From NCBI RefSeq assembly GCF_020091585.1, contig NZ_CP083582.1:6396536-6460535 (forward strand): a DNA stretch of 64,000 bases, written 5' to 3'. Of this stretch, positions 27,870 to 37,143 are shown piece after piece. Position 1 is the first letter of the stretch; each line of letters begins with the position of its first letter. This DNA comes from Kovacikia minuta CCNUW1. Lineage in GTDB: Bacteria; Cyanobacteriota; Cyanobacteriia; Leptolyngbyales; Leptolyngbyaceae. A program made the position numbers and the translations under genes. The notes under the pieces were generated by a model. The model had not been told where the DNA came from. It saw only the letters and a list, made by a program, of their open reading frames with translations, and did no database searches.

Positions 27870-29768
27870 CTAAAACACCTCCAACGAAAGCACGTAGTCT
27901 CCCGCCTGCTGGGTTGTAAGTTCAATCACGTAGTCTCCATTCATGGGAACACGCCCCTGCCAGTTTTTGGAGTTGGTGGCACTCCCCCCGATCCGCAAGC
28001 CATTGGGGGCGATCGCACTCAAATTCACCTTCCCTTGCAACACTTTCAGGGAAAGGATTTGACCCTGCTTCGATTTCAGCAGGTAACGGCGCACCTGGTT
28101 CGGAGCAATTTCCCCAGTCACTGTTGTACCCGTCGTCCCTTTAGCAAAGGTAACTCGCTGGGTTTCTTCTTCGGTTGGACGAGACGCTGGTGTAATCGCC
28201 ACATCCAGTGAATAGGAACCGGAGCCGGAAACCTGAATTAAATATTGGTCGTCGGCAGGAAGTTGCCCAGTCCAACTGTGCGTCTGGTAAGCAGCAGAGT
28301 CAACCGCTTCCTGATTGGAACGCAACAAGTTCATCGTTGCCCCTGCGCCATCCAAAGTTGCGGTCATAATTTGCCCCTGCGTTCCCTCCAGGACATAGGG
28401 TTGCAGTTCATTGCTCTGAAGACTGCCTTTCACCACAGTAGAAATTTTTCCTGGAGAAAATTGAATCCGCTGGGGCGGTTGGCTAGTCTTTGCCGAACTA
28501 GTGTCTGCACTGGCAGGCACCTTTAAAGCTGAACTGGAGGAACTCAGCCCCTGAGACTCAATAATTCGGGATGCTTCCGATTGGGGTAATTTTGTCCCCG
28601 ATACCCAAACTTCCCCATTGGAGTCGGTGTTGCCTATTCTTGATTGCCACCAGATAGGGGTAGCCACTCCCAAGCCCACCAGAACTGTTGCAGCAATCCC
28701 AATACCCACCCGCGAGTTAAGTTTGCCGAACGGTTTGCCTGGGCGATCGTTGATTGGGAAAGACGGCGAACCTTCAGGGGATGAAGCGGCGTAGGAACCA
28801 GGAAATTGCAAAAGAGGATTTCCCTGAGTACGGGTTGCGGCTTTTCTAGCGCCAGGTTTGGCAGCAGTGGGGGGGATGAGGGCGCTTTTAGCACTGTTTT
28901 CCAGGAGCGGTTCCAATGCTGCCAACACTTCACTGGCAGACTGAAAGCGATCGCCCGGATAAATTGACAGCATTTTCTGCAAAATTCTGCCCAAATCATC
29001 GCTGATAGTGGCATAGGGTTGCCAGCGCCAGGTCAGCGTCTGGCTATCCAGCAACGACTGCGGTTCCTTCCCGGTTAACAACGTCAGGCTGGTTGCCGCC
29101 AGCGCATAGAGATCACTGTTGGGATAAACCTTCCCCGTTTGCAGTTGCTCCGGTGGTGCATAACCGACCTTGCCGACACGGGTTGCCGTGGACATCAACG
29201 GCCAATGGCTGGTTGCTTCCTTGACCGCGCCAAAGTCAATCAGGACAGGTAACCCCGTTTCTGAGTCCAGCGTCGTTGTTCCAAATTGAGTCGTGTCCGG
29301 CGTTCGCAGAATGATGTTTTCTGGGGTGATATCTCGGTGAACAATATCCCGTTCGTGAATATAGGCGAGAACGGGCAACAGATGATTGAGAAAGTACAGA
29401 ACTTCTGGCTCAGAGAATGCCTGACCTTCCTGCTTGCGATCGTTTAACAGCTTGCGATAAGTCTCTCCATTGACAAAATCCTGCACCAGGAACAGCCGTT
29501 GCTCGTCCTCAAACGATGCCCAAAACCGGGGAATTTGAGGATGCTGAATCTGATAGAGCGTACTCGCTTCTCGCTGAAATAAAGTTTTTGACTTCTCAAC
29601 CAGCGTCCCATCCTGATAGGGAACAACAAACTCCTTCAGAACACAGGGTTCATTAAAACGCTCCTGGTCAAGTGCCAGATAGGTACGCCCAAACCCCCCT
29701 TGGCCCAGAACTTGCTGAATTATATAACGCTGCCGTAGCACGGTTCCGACAGGAATCGAGAACACCAT
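27870..29768 (-). CDS. eukaryote-type Ser/Thr protein kinase with membrane anchor and two PPC-like domains
   Basis: A 632-residue kinase. The kinase domain (12-290) has the glycine loop GQGGFGRTYLA, catalytic lysine in CVLKEF, HRDITPENI (Asp) and DFG (IDFGAVKE), all intact, and the APPEQ segment. A proline/serine linker leads to a membrane helix at about 358-376 (VGIGIAATVLVGLGVATPI). The outside part has two beta-sandwich repeats (about 435-525 and 540-632) with the GDYV/DQYLIQV pattern of pre-peptidase C-terminal domains, probably binding an external ligand. It is the usual plan of cyanobacterial Spk kinases. It converges on the LpxB-like gene. Confidence 0.92.
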   Translation of the reverse strand: MVFSIPVGTVLRQRYIIQQVLGQGGFGRTYLALDQERFNEPCVLKEFVVPYQDGTLVEKSKTLFQREASTLYQIQHPQIPRFWASFEDEQRLFLVQDFVNGETYRKLLNDRKQEGQAFSEPEVLYFLNHLLPVLAYIHERDIVHRDITPENIILRTPDTTQFGTTTLDSETGLPVLIDFGAVKEATSHWPLMSTATRVGKVGYAPPEQLQTGKVYPNSDLYALAATSLTLLTGKEPQSLLDSQTLTWRWQPYATISDDLGRILQKMLSIYPGDRFQSASEVLAALEPLLENSAKSALIPPTAAKPGARKAATRTQGNPLLQFPGSYAASSPEGSPSFPINDRPGKPFGKLNSRVGIGIAATVLVGLGVATPIWWQSRIGNTDSNGEVWVSGTKLPQSEASRIIESQGLSSSSSALKVPASADTSSAKTSQPPQRIQFSPGKISTVVKGSLQSNELQPYVLEGTQGQIMTATLDGAGATMNLLRSNQEAVDSAAYQTHSWTGQLPADDQYLIQVSGSGSYSLDVAITPASRPTEEETQRVTFAKGTTGTTVTGEIAPNQVRRYLLKSKQGQILSLKVLQGKVNLSAIAPNGLRIGGSATNSKNWQGRVPMNGDYVIELTTQQAGDYVLSLEVF

Positions 29769-29878
29769 TTCTGCTCAAAAGTTGAAGGACTAGAAAAACC
29801 CCTTACCTAAACTAGCTATTATCGTCGATCGCCCTGCCTTACCCCCACAGTGCATTGCCCCTCATGGGTAAGAGTACT

Positions 29879-29938
29879 TATGGCAGGTGGCAGGTGACGG
29901 GTGGCAGGTGGTAGGTGGTAGGTGGTAGGTGGTAGGTA
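29879..29938. repeat. GGCAGGT/GGTAGGT heptamer array
   Basis: About eight units of GGYAGGT stand in the 29769-30106 gap, followed by AATTCAAAATTC-type and CCCCCTC tracts to about 30030. No gene seen. Confidence 0.8.
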
Positions 29939-30034
29939 TTTACTGCTCCACTTTTCTCTAATTCTTCAATTCAAAATTCTTCCCCCCTCCCCCTCCCCCC
30001 TCTCAATTCAAAATTCATCATTCAAAACTCATAC

Positions 30035-30134
30035 AGGACTTACGCGCAGTTTGAAAGAAACCGGGTTTCTAGACAGAATCTCAACGGTTAAATGACAGAT
30101 CTTCGTTCAGAAACCCGGTTTCTGCGTAAGTCCT
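30035..30134. mobile_element. 100-bp MITE overlapping the 3' end of the RCK gene
   Basis: Terminal inverted repeats AGGACTTACGC and GCGTAAGTCCT bound a hairpin-rich interior with two AGAAACC(C/G)GGTTTCT palindromes. Its right part is translated as the last residues and stop of the RCK protein. A related palindrome pair lies at 49185-49272. Confidence 0.75.
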
Positions 30135-32143
30135 ATCATAATTTCCACCACCTGCGCTTTTACCTGGGCTTTGCTGAGTTCTCGAACTAAACGGATTGCC
30201 TGGTGTCTGTAAAGGGGAGTGGGCAGGGTGGCGGGGAGTTGTTCCATGACGGTGCGGGCAGTGGACAGGTCACACCCAGAAACACGGGCGATCGTGGTTG
30301 CTCCTTCAAACAAAGCTTCCTGGGACAGGGCTGTTTCTACTTGCACCTGCCAGGTTGGGGGCAGGGTTTTACCCTGTTCAACTCGTTGCAGTCCTTCTAT
30401 GGTTGCCAGGACGACCAGCCGATCGCCCGCTTGCAACCGAACATCGTCCGATGGCATCAGGCGGGCAAATCGGTAGTGGCTTTTTTGATGCAAAATGGGC
30501 ACAACTCCGTAGCCATAGGCAATTTCTGCCAGAAGTTTGCCCGTCAGGGTGTCGTCTGCTTCAATTTGATATTCGGTTACGAGCGTGGTGCGATCGTTGA
30601 GCCGAAACAAATTCAAGATATTTTCACCAAAAGCGGCTCCGACAAAGGCTTCTGCGGCTAAGGCGTAGGCTCTCAATACGCTGGCATCGGGTAGTAACCG
30701 CGCGACATTTTCCCCAAAGCGCAAATCGAAGGTTCGCAAAACCAGTTGACAGTGGGGATTTTGGGTGCGAACCATTAACCCAATTTCCAGATTTGCCACC
30801 TCGTCATCTGTGACCACCATGACACTTTTTGCGGTTGCCAGATTTACCCGTGTCAATGCCTCTCTGATCTTGCCGGTAACAAGGGGAATTTGGGGGAGCA
30901 CTTCTGGGTCGAGGGCGGTTGTGTTAACTCCCACCAACGGATGTTTCAGTTCCTGCATCAGTTTGGCAACCGCCTGCCCCACTCGCCCCAAGCCAATCAG
31001 TACCACATGCGCTTCCTTCGGTACTGGGGGACGACGCTTCATAAATTGAAACCGTGCTGCCAGCACCCGTTCGGTCAGGATGGCGTACAGAATTCCAATG
31101 AAAACGGTTCCGGCGACGGTCATCAGAATGCTGAATAAGTACAGCCATCCGGGAATTGGGAAGGACAGCTTTAAGCCGCCCCCAAATAAGTTGTCGAATC
31201 CGCCTAAAAGCAACACGATCGCGAGGTTGAGCGCATCTTTAAGGCTCAAATCAGGATATTGCAGCTTGTACAGGGCTGTGCCAAGCAGAAACAGACCGAG
31301 CATGACTCCACTCGAAAGAATTCCCACCCGCTGAGTCTGCTGACTTTCTCGCCAGAAGTGGTTGAGGGCTGGTTTCAAGTTGCGCAACGATAAGGGATGG
31401 GTAGGTTTTTGAGGAATCTTGCTGGTATGAGTTGCCAGTTGGGTTGATAAACCGGATAGTTTCTCCGTGGTTTCAATGTAGGTGAGGGTGTCTTCCGCCT
31501 GAATGCTGGCATGGGGTTCCCACTGGTAAAACTCCAAGCAGGGAGCAGTAGAACCAGGGGCGTGATCCAACACCCGCCGGGATGCGGTGTTGAGTTCGTA
31601 AACCTGGCGGCGATCGCACCAGCGATGATTCGGCTGAATTGGTTCTTGCACGACTCGTAACGCGGTGCCATCCAGGCTGAAAAACCCCTGGGTGGTGTTT
31701 CCCAGGGCTGCCAGGGCAAAGGCGGAGGCGGGCAGTTGGGTGGCTTCATAGGCAGCAAAGTTACCCAAATGTTGTGCCAGCAGATCGTTCAAATTTTCCT
31801 GGGCTGAGCGGATCACCAGCCGCACCTGGGGATTGAGCGATCGAGCAGCAAAGGCTGCGGCGATGTTTACCCGCTCATCGCTGGTAACCAACAAAATTGC
31901 CCGACACTGTTGGATCTTTGCCCGCTCCAATAGTTCCGGTTGGCGACAATCCCCAATCAGCAGTTGATCCAACAACTGGGGCAGGTTGGGAATTTCCCAG
32001 GGTTGGGTCTCGATGCTATCGATGCCGCTGACACTCACCCCAAATTCCTTCAACAGGGCAACGCAATACTGCCCCAGACTCCCCAGTCCACAGACAATAA
32101 AGGAAGTTGCTTCAATGGTTTCGGGTTCTGTGGAAGTCACCAT
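30107..32143 (-). CDS. double-RCK (TrkA-N) ion-channel-like membrane protein
   Basis: About 678 residues from ATG 32143. RCK/TrkA-N 1 (FIVCGLGSLGQYCVALL, with DCRQPELLERA) comes first, then two or three membrane helices (VGILSSGVMLGLFLLGTALY, IPGWLYLFSILMTVAGTVFIGILYAIL) with a short pore-like loop (GGFDNLFGG) that lacks the GYGD filter, then RCK/TrkA-N 2 (VVLIGLGRVGQAVAKLM) and a TrkA-C-like part. It resembles the CASTOR/DMI1-type channels and is likely a cation transport or NAD(H)-gated protein. A longer frame to 32539 exists but its extra residues look non-coding. The last residues GLTQKPGF and the stop come from the MITE, so the native C-terminus has been replaced. Confidence 0.8.
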   Translation of the reverse strand: MVTSTEPETIEATSFIVCGLGSLGQYCVALLKEFGVSVSGIDSIETQPWEIPNLPQLLDQLLIGDCRQPELLERAKIQQCRAILLVTSDERVNIAAAFAARSLNPQVRLVIRSAQENLNDLLAQHLGNFAAYEATQLPASAFALAALGNTTQGFFSLDGTALRVVQEPIQPNHRWCDRRQVYELNTASRRVLDHAPGSTAPCLEFYQWEPHASIQAEDTLTYIETTEKLSGLSTQLATHTSKIPQKPTHPLSLRNLKPALNHFWRESQQTQRVGILSSGVMLGLFLLGTALYKLQYPDLSLKDALNLAIVLLLGGFDNLFGGGLKLSFPIPGWLYLFSILMTVAGTVFIGILYAILTERVLAARFQFMKRRPPVPKEAHVVLIGLGRVGQAVAKLMQELKHPLVGVNTTALDPEVLPQIPLVTGKIREALTRVNLATAKSVMVVTDDEVANLEIGLMVRTQNPHCQLVLRTFDLRFGENVARLLPDASVLRAYALAAEAFVGAAFGENILNLFRLNDRTTLVTEYQIEADDTLTGKLLAEIAYGYGVVPILHQKSHYRFARLMPSDDVRLQAGDRLVVLATIEGLQRVEQGKTLPPTWQVQVETALSQEALFEGATTIARVSGCDLSTARTVMEQLPATLPTPLYRHQAIRLVRELSKAQVKAQVVEIMIGLTQKPGF

Positions 32144-32630
32144 CGACGTTCGGGAGAGGTTTGAGCAAAGCGATACCCCGATTGTAGAGGCAGAGGCAGA
32201 TCGAATCATGGGGACAGTCTGTGCAACTGACGCGGATAAGGGGAGAGGGAATGAAAGCCCTCCTGCCGCTTTGTTAACTTTTGTAAACCAATTCGAATGA
32301 TTTTTCCGTAATTTCACTGAAGCTGCTATGACGCTCTTTTTAAACTCCGTAATTCCTGGATGGGTATTTCCCATAGTTAAAGGGAATAATGCCAGAGGAA
32401 TGTGATGGATCACTGATTGGAGTTCAATAACTAACGCGATCGCCTCAGCAAGATTGAGGTTACGCGCCTCATTAGCCTTTATCTGATCTTTATCTATCCC
32501 TGGTATCGGCGCTTGATCTGCGATCGGTATCCTGTGCATCTTGCCGCTTCTCTAATAGAGGGGTTGGTATCACTTTTGACTGCACATTTCTGTGCTTGCT
32601 ACTTACTGTCGTTTCCCTTACTACCCATTT

Positions 32631-35600
32631 ATGCAACCCTTCCAACCCCTCAGCTCCACCCACTCTCCATCCTCCCTCCCTCATCCCTCATCCCTCATCC
32701 CTCCCTCCCCACTCCCCACTCCCTCCCTCTCCCTCATTTCCCCTGCCCCCTTCCCCTCCTCCTCCTCCCTCCTCTTCATCGACCCCACCGTAGATGACCT
32801 GCCCAACCTGCTTGCTGGTGTCACAGCGGGAACAGAGGTGCATGTCCTCAACACCTCACAGGATGCCGTTTCTCAAATCACAAGTACGCTGTTAGGACGG
32901 GAAGGCATTTCTAGCATCCACGTTGTTTCCCACGGGGAAGCAGGCGGCTTGGATTTTGGCACGGGCAAACTGAACCTCAGCGACCTACCCCAATTTGCCA
33001 GTCAAATCCAGTCCTGGAAGAAGGCACTGACGGATGATGCCGATATTCTGCTCTACGGCTGTGATGTGGCGGAAGGCGAACTGGGTAAAGCCTTTGTCAA
33101 TATTCTCAGCCAGTTAACTGGAGCGGATGTGGCTGCTTCTACGAACCTAACGGGTAATAGCGACAAAGGTGGCGACTGGAATTTGGAGTATCATTATGGC
33201 GACGTAGAAGCAGCCCAAGCATTTACCCACCAGTTCACCACAGGCTATCAGGATGTATTAGCTACCTTTACGGTTCACCAAGCCAGTGACATTGAGCTGC
33301 GCAGTGCAATTGAGCAGGCAAACAACTCACCAGGTGCCGATACCATCCAATTTGACCCAGCGGCGTTTGCCACCCCCCAAACCATTTCGCTAGACTATCG
33401 CCAACTGGTCATTAACGATGATCTGACCATCCAGGGTACCGGAGCTAATAATCTCGCGGTGAGTGGCGGCAATATCTCTCGCGTCTTTTTTATTCAGTCA
33501 GGAGTTGTAAATTTACAAGACCTGTCTGTAATAGACGGACAAATAACTGCTGGAGCAGGAGGTACCCCAGCTTATGGCGGCGGCGGCGGCGGTGCCGCCG
33601 CGATGGGAGGGGGAGTATTCATCAATAGTGGAACAGTCTCCATTCGTAACGTCACCTTCTCAAATAACAGTGTAACTGGAGGCCCAGGAGGGAGGGGTGG
33701 TAATGGTGGTGCGGTCTCCGGTGGCGGGGGGGCCGGTACCGATGGCAATGGCGCTGACACAACAACCCTAACAGGCGGGAGAGGCGGCGCTGGAGGCGCT
33801 TTAGGCGGTGTTGGTGGTACTAGTACAGAACAAAATGGTGGGGCCGGCGGCACCGGTGCTGGTGGCGGTGGCGGATGGATTGTGGGGGGTAACGGTGGGT
33901 TTGGCGGCGGCGGTGGCGGCAGTGGTAATGGTAATGGAGCAAGCGGTGGGTTTGGCGGCGGCGGTGGTGGCACCGGCTCTACAAACACGGGTGGTAGTGG
34001 GGGGAATTTGGGTGGCACCGGTGGCAACCAGAGCGGTGGTGGCGGTGGTGGCGCAGGGTTAGGCGGGGCAATTTTTATCCGAGAAGGCTCTCTTACCCTC
34101 GACACGGTTAATTTCATCAATAATTCCGCTGCTGGTGGAATCGGAGGGCAGGGACGTTCCGGCAACGCAAGCAACGGTCAAGGTAAGGGGGGAGCTATCT
34201 TTGTTCTCGATAGCTTGACGAATACCAACGGTAACGATCAGGGCATGCCCAGTGCACTTCCCACCGTTCAATCCAGAGGTGTGTCTGGCAGCGGCAATAC
34301 AGCAACGAATGCGGGGGATACGGCAACCGATAACAACGACGTTTTTGGGGCTGACATCTTTCCCCCTCCTAACGCCGCCCCTGTCGTCACGATTTCCGGT
34401 ACTCCCCTCAGCTACACCGAAAACAATCCCGCCATCCTCCTTGATCCGACTGCCACTGCCACCGATTCCGACTCCACCGATTTTGATACGGGTAAGTTAA
34501 CGGTTAACTTCAGCGCCAATGGGACGGCAGATGATAGGCTTGCCATTCGCAATCAGGGCAGCAGCACTGGGCAGATTAGTGTTTCTGGGAACACCGTCAG
34601 CTATGGGAGCAGCCAAATTGGCACCTTCACGGGAGGTACGGATGGCACTACGCCCCTGGTGATTACCTTGAATGCCAGTGCTACCCCAACAGCAGTTTCC
34701 GCTCTGTTGCAAAATCTGACCTATACCAACGTTTCGGAAAATCCCTCGACATCACCTCGCACCGTGCAACTGGTGCTGACCGATGGCGATGGCGGTACGA
34801 GTACGGCTGCCACCAAGACCATTAACGTGACAGCGGTGGACGACACTGAATACGTGGTGACGAACACCAACGATGCTGGCGATGGCTCCCTGCGGCAGGC
34901 GGTCTTAAATGCCAATGTCGATCCGGGGACGGAAACCATTCACTTTGCGCTGCCCACAGGAACCCAAACGATCAGTCTGCTCTCAGCTCTGCCGACTTTG
35001 AGCGACAGTGCCAACATCCTCAACACCACCGGGGCGATCGGACTGACGATTAAAGCAGACACAGCTGGTGCTTTTTCCATTTTTAAGGTTGGTGCAGGTC
35101 AGACCGTCAACTTTGATCAGCTCACCCTGAGCAATGGCATCAATGGCATTCTCAATGCGGGAACAACCAGCATCAGCAACAGTTTTCTGATTGGCAATAC
35201 CAATGGCATCAGCAATGGTAGCGGTGGCACCATTACCAGCATCCGCGATAGCAGTATTGTCGGTAACACGGGCGCGGGCATCAACAACACTGCCGGTACG
35301 ATCGCCAGCATCAGCAACAACACTATTAGCGACAATACAACCGGTGGAATTGTTAACGTCAACGGCACCATTAACACCATCATTGCCAATACGATTAGCG
35401 GTAATCAGGATGGTATTGCCAATGTTTCTAATGGGCTAAGTACCACAATCAATGTTCTTAGCAACAATACAATCAGCGGTAACAGTCGCTATGGCATTTT
35501 CAATCAATCTGCACTCACTACGATCAGCAATAACACGATCGCAGGCAACGCGGACTTTGGCATTGCGAACGCTGGTACCATTACCAACCTATTCAACAAC

Positions 35601-36806
35601 TTGCTGGTGGGGAATGGTAACAATACCCTGGTTAATGTCACCAATCAAAAACAGAACTTTGCCGGTACCTTTGCCCAGGCTGGTGTTGATCCAGTCCTCA
35701 AAGACAATGGTGGAGCCACCAAAACCCATGCCCTGTTGGCGAATAGCATTGCCATCAACAAGGGTGTCAATTCCAACCTGATCCAGGACATAACGGATCT
35801 AAACGGCAATGGCAACACCACCGAACTGATTCCCTTTGACCAGCGGGGTCAGGGCTTCAAGCGCATCCTGGGTGGAAACGTAGACCTCGGTGCCGTTGAA
35901 TATGTTCCCCAACCCGACTACAACTCAGACGGCAACATTGACTTGCTGTGGCATAACACTTCCACGGGAGCCAATGTCATCTGGGCACTCAACGGCACCA
36001 GTTACAGCACCGCCTTTAACCTACCCGTTCCCAAAGGTAACTGGCAATTTGAAGGCACCGCCGACTTTACCGGCGATGGCAAAGCCGACATTCTCTGGCG
36101 CAACGGCACCACCGGAGCCAATGTCATCTGGCAACTCAATGGCACGGGCTACAGCACTGCCTTCGCCCTGCCTACTTTGAAAGACACCAACTGGCAAATC
36201 GTCGGCACCGCCGACTTTACCGGCGATGGCAAAACCGACATTCTCTGGCGCAACGGCACCACCGGAGCCAATGTCCTCTGGCAAATGGATGGCATCAGCT
36301 ACAGTACTGCCTTTGCCCTGCCTGTCGTGAAAGGCAGCAACTGGACGATCGAGGCGGCAGCAGACCTCACAGGGGATAACAAGGCTGACCTGCTCTGGTA
36401 TAACAATGCCACCGGGGAAAGCTTGATCTGGCAAATGAATGGCACGGAGTACACTGCACCCATCAGAGTAAGCGGTGCAGGCAGCGGACTGATGCCAGAA
36501 ACAGTGGCAGACTTCACTGGGGATGGTGTCGCTGACATTCTGTTGCGTAAAAGATCCACTGGGGAAAACATTGTTTGGCAACTGACTAGCCCAACCTCTA
36601 GCACGTACTATTCCCTACCCACCCTCAAGGGAGATAGCTGGACGATTCAGGGGGCGGCTGACTTTGATGGCAATGGCAGCACAGACATCCTCTGGCGTAA
36701 TTCTGCTTCGGGTGCCAATGTTATCTGGCAAATGACTGGTATCAATTACAGCACCGCCACTGCCCTGCCCCCACTGGCAAGTGCAACCTGGGTGAATTAT
36801 CTGTAA
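32631..36806 (+). CDS. DUF4347 surface protein with glycine-rich beta-helix and FG-GAP-like repeats (smaller paralogue)
   Basis: A 1391-residue predicted surface protein. Residues 1-45 are Ser/Pro/Leu-rich and encoded by heptamer repeats. DUF4347 follows at about 47-205 (LLFIDPTVDDLPNL, HVVSHGEAGGLDFG, ILLYGCDVAEGELGKAFV). Then a parallel beta-helix with a very glycine-rich stretch (about 320-520), a cadherin-like domain (about 585-735), a domain starting TNDAGDGSLRQAVLNAN, more beta-helix (about 820-1000), and about six 50-residue FG-GAP/VCBS-like repeats (ADFTGDGKADILWRNGTTGANVIWQL) to the end WVNYL. No RTX nonapeptides are seen. The start at 32631 (MQPFQPL) matches the paralogue's MRPFQPL; ribosome site absent. 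Adhesion or cell-surface role is inference. Confidence 0.85.
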   Translation: MQPFQPLSSTHSPSSLPHPSSLIPPSPLPTPSLSLISPAPFPSSSSLLFIDPTVDDLPNLLAGVTAGTEVHVLNTSQDAVSQITSTLLGREGISSIHVVSHGEAGGLDFGTGKLNLSDLPQFASQIQSWKKALTDDADILLYGCDVAEGELGKAFVNILSQLTGADVAASTNLTGNSDKGGDWNLEYHYGDVEAAQAFTHQFTTGYQDVLATFTVHQASDIELRSAIEQANNSPGADTIQFDPAAFATPQTISLDYRQLVINDDLTIQGTGANNLAVSGGNISRVFFIQSGVVNLQDLSVIDGQITAGAGGTPAYGGGGGGAAAMGGGVFINSGTVSIRNVTFSNNSVTGGPGGRGGNGGAVSGGGGAGTDGNGADTTTLTGGRGGAGGALGGVGGTSTEQNGGAGGTGAGGGGGWIVGGNGGFGGGGGGSGNGNGASGGFGGGGGGTGSTNTGGSGGNLGGTGGNQSGGGGGGAGLGGAIFIREGSLTLDTVNFINNSAAGGIGGQGRSGNASNGQGKGGAIFVLDSLTNTNGNDQGMPSALPTVQSRGVSGSGNTATNAGDTATDNNDVFGADIFPPPNAAPVVTISGTPLSYTENNPAILLDPTATATDSDSTDFDTGKLTVNFSANGTADDRLAIRNQGSSTGQISVSGNTVSYGSSQIGTFTGGTDGTTPLVITLNASATPTAVSALLQNLTYTNVSENPSTSPRTVQLVLTDGDGGTSTAATKTINVTAVDDTEYVVTNTNDAGDGSLRQAVLNANVDPGTETIHFALPTGTQTISLLSALPTLSDSANILNTTGAIGLTIKADTAGAFSIFKVGAGQTVNFDQLTLSNGINGILNAGTTSISNSFLIGNTNGISNGSGGTITSIRDSSIVGNTGAGINNTAGTIASISNNTISDNTTGGIVNVNGTINTIIANTISGNQDGIANVSNGLSTTINVLSNNTISGNSRYGIFNQSALTTISNNTIAGNADFGIANAGTITNLFNNLLVGNGNNTLVNVTNQKQNFAGTFAQAGVDPVLKDNGGATKTHALLANSIAINKGVNSNLIQDITDLNGNGNTTELIPFDQRGQGFKRILGGNVDLGAVEYVPQPDYNSDGNIDLLWHNTSTGANVIWALNGTSYSTAFNLPVPKGNWQFEGTADFTGDGKADILWRNGTTGANVIWQLNGTGYSTAFALPTLKDTNWQIVGTADFTGDGKTDILWRNGTTGANVLWQMDGISYSTAFALPVVKGSNWTIEAAADLTGDNKADLLWYNNATGESLIWQMNGTEYTAPIRVSGAGSGLMPETVADFTGDGVADILLRKRSTGENIVWQLTSPTSSTYYSLPTLKGDSWTIQGAADFDGNGSTDILWRNSASGANVIWQMTGINYSTATALPPLASATWVNYL
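32648..32770. repeat. CCCTCAT/CCCCACT heptamer array coding the N-terminus of the DUF4347 protein
   Basis: CCCTCAT, TCCCCAC and CCCTCCC units in tandem, read in frame as SSLPHPSSLIPPSPLPTPS. The equivalent place in the second paralogue has a different set of heptamers. Confidence 0.8.
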
Positions 36807-37143
36807 CCCGAACCAGGAGGATGGGACATTGAACTTCTTCACTGTCCCATCCTCCGTAATTACTGAATGTGCGTTGTCTTCTGGTTTCGGGAATAATACC
36901 TTCGTGTTTGATTCATCTTTACCTGACGTTCAATTTCTTTCTCTACTCCCTCCGCAGAATTCGGGATAACTGCTTCCCCATCCTGACCTGAATTTTACGA
37001 TCGCCCCCTTTAACGGGATTGAGGGAGTGATCAGCTTCTACTTCCTCGTGCATCCTTACCACTCCAATAGAGGGGTTGGTATTACTTTTGAGTGCAAACT
37101 TTTCGTACCTGCTACTTCCTGTCGTTTCCCTTACTACACACCC
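36807..37143. promoter_or_regulatory. inter-paralogue region with duplicated upstream DNA
   Basis: The last 75 bp (about 37070-37143, AGAGGGGTTGGTATTACTTTTG onward) closely match 32560-32630 before the first DUF4347 gene, so promoter and gene were duplicated together. Nothing else is recognisable. Confidence 0.65.

Noticed and set aside
33572-34174. 200-residue proline-rich frame on the minus strand
   Set aside because: It is the mirror of GGN codons of the glycine-rich region in the DUF4347 gene; no ribosome site or family.
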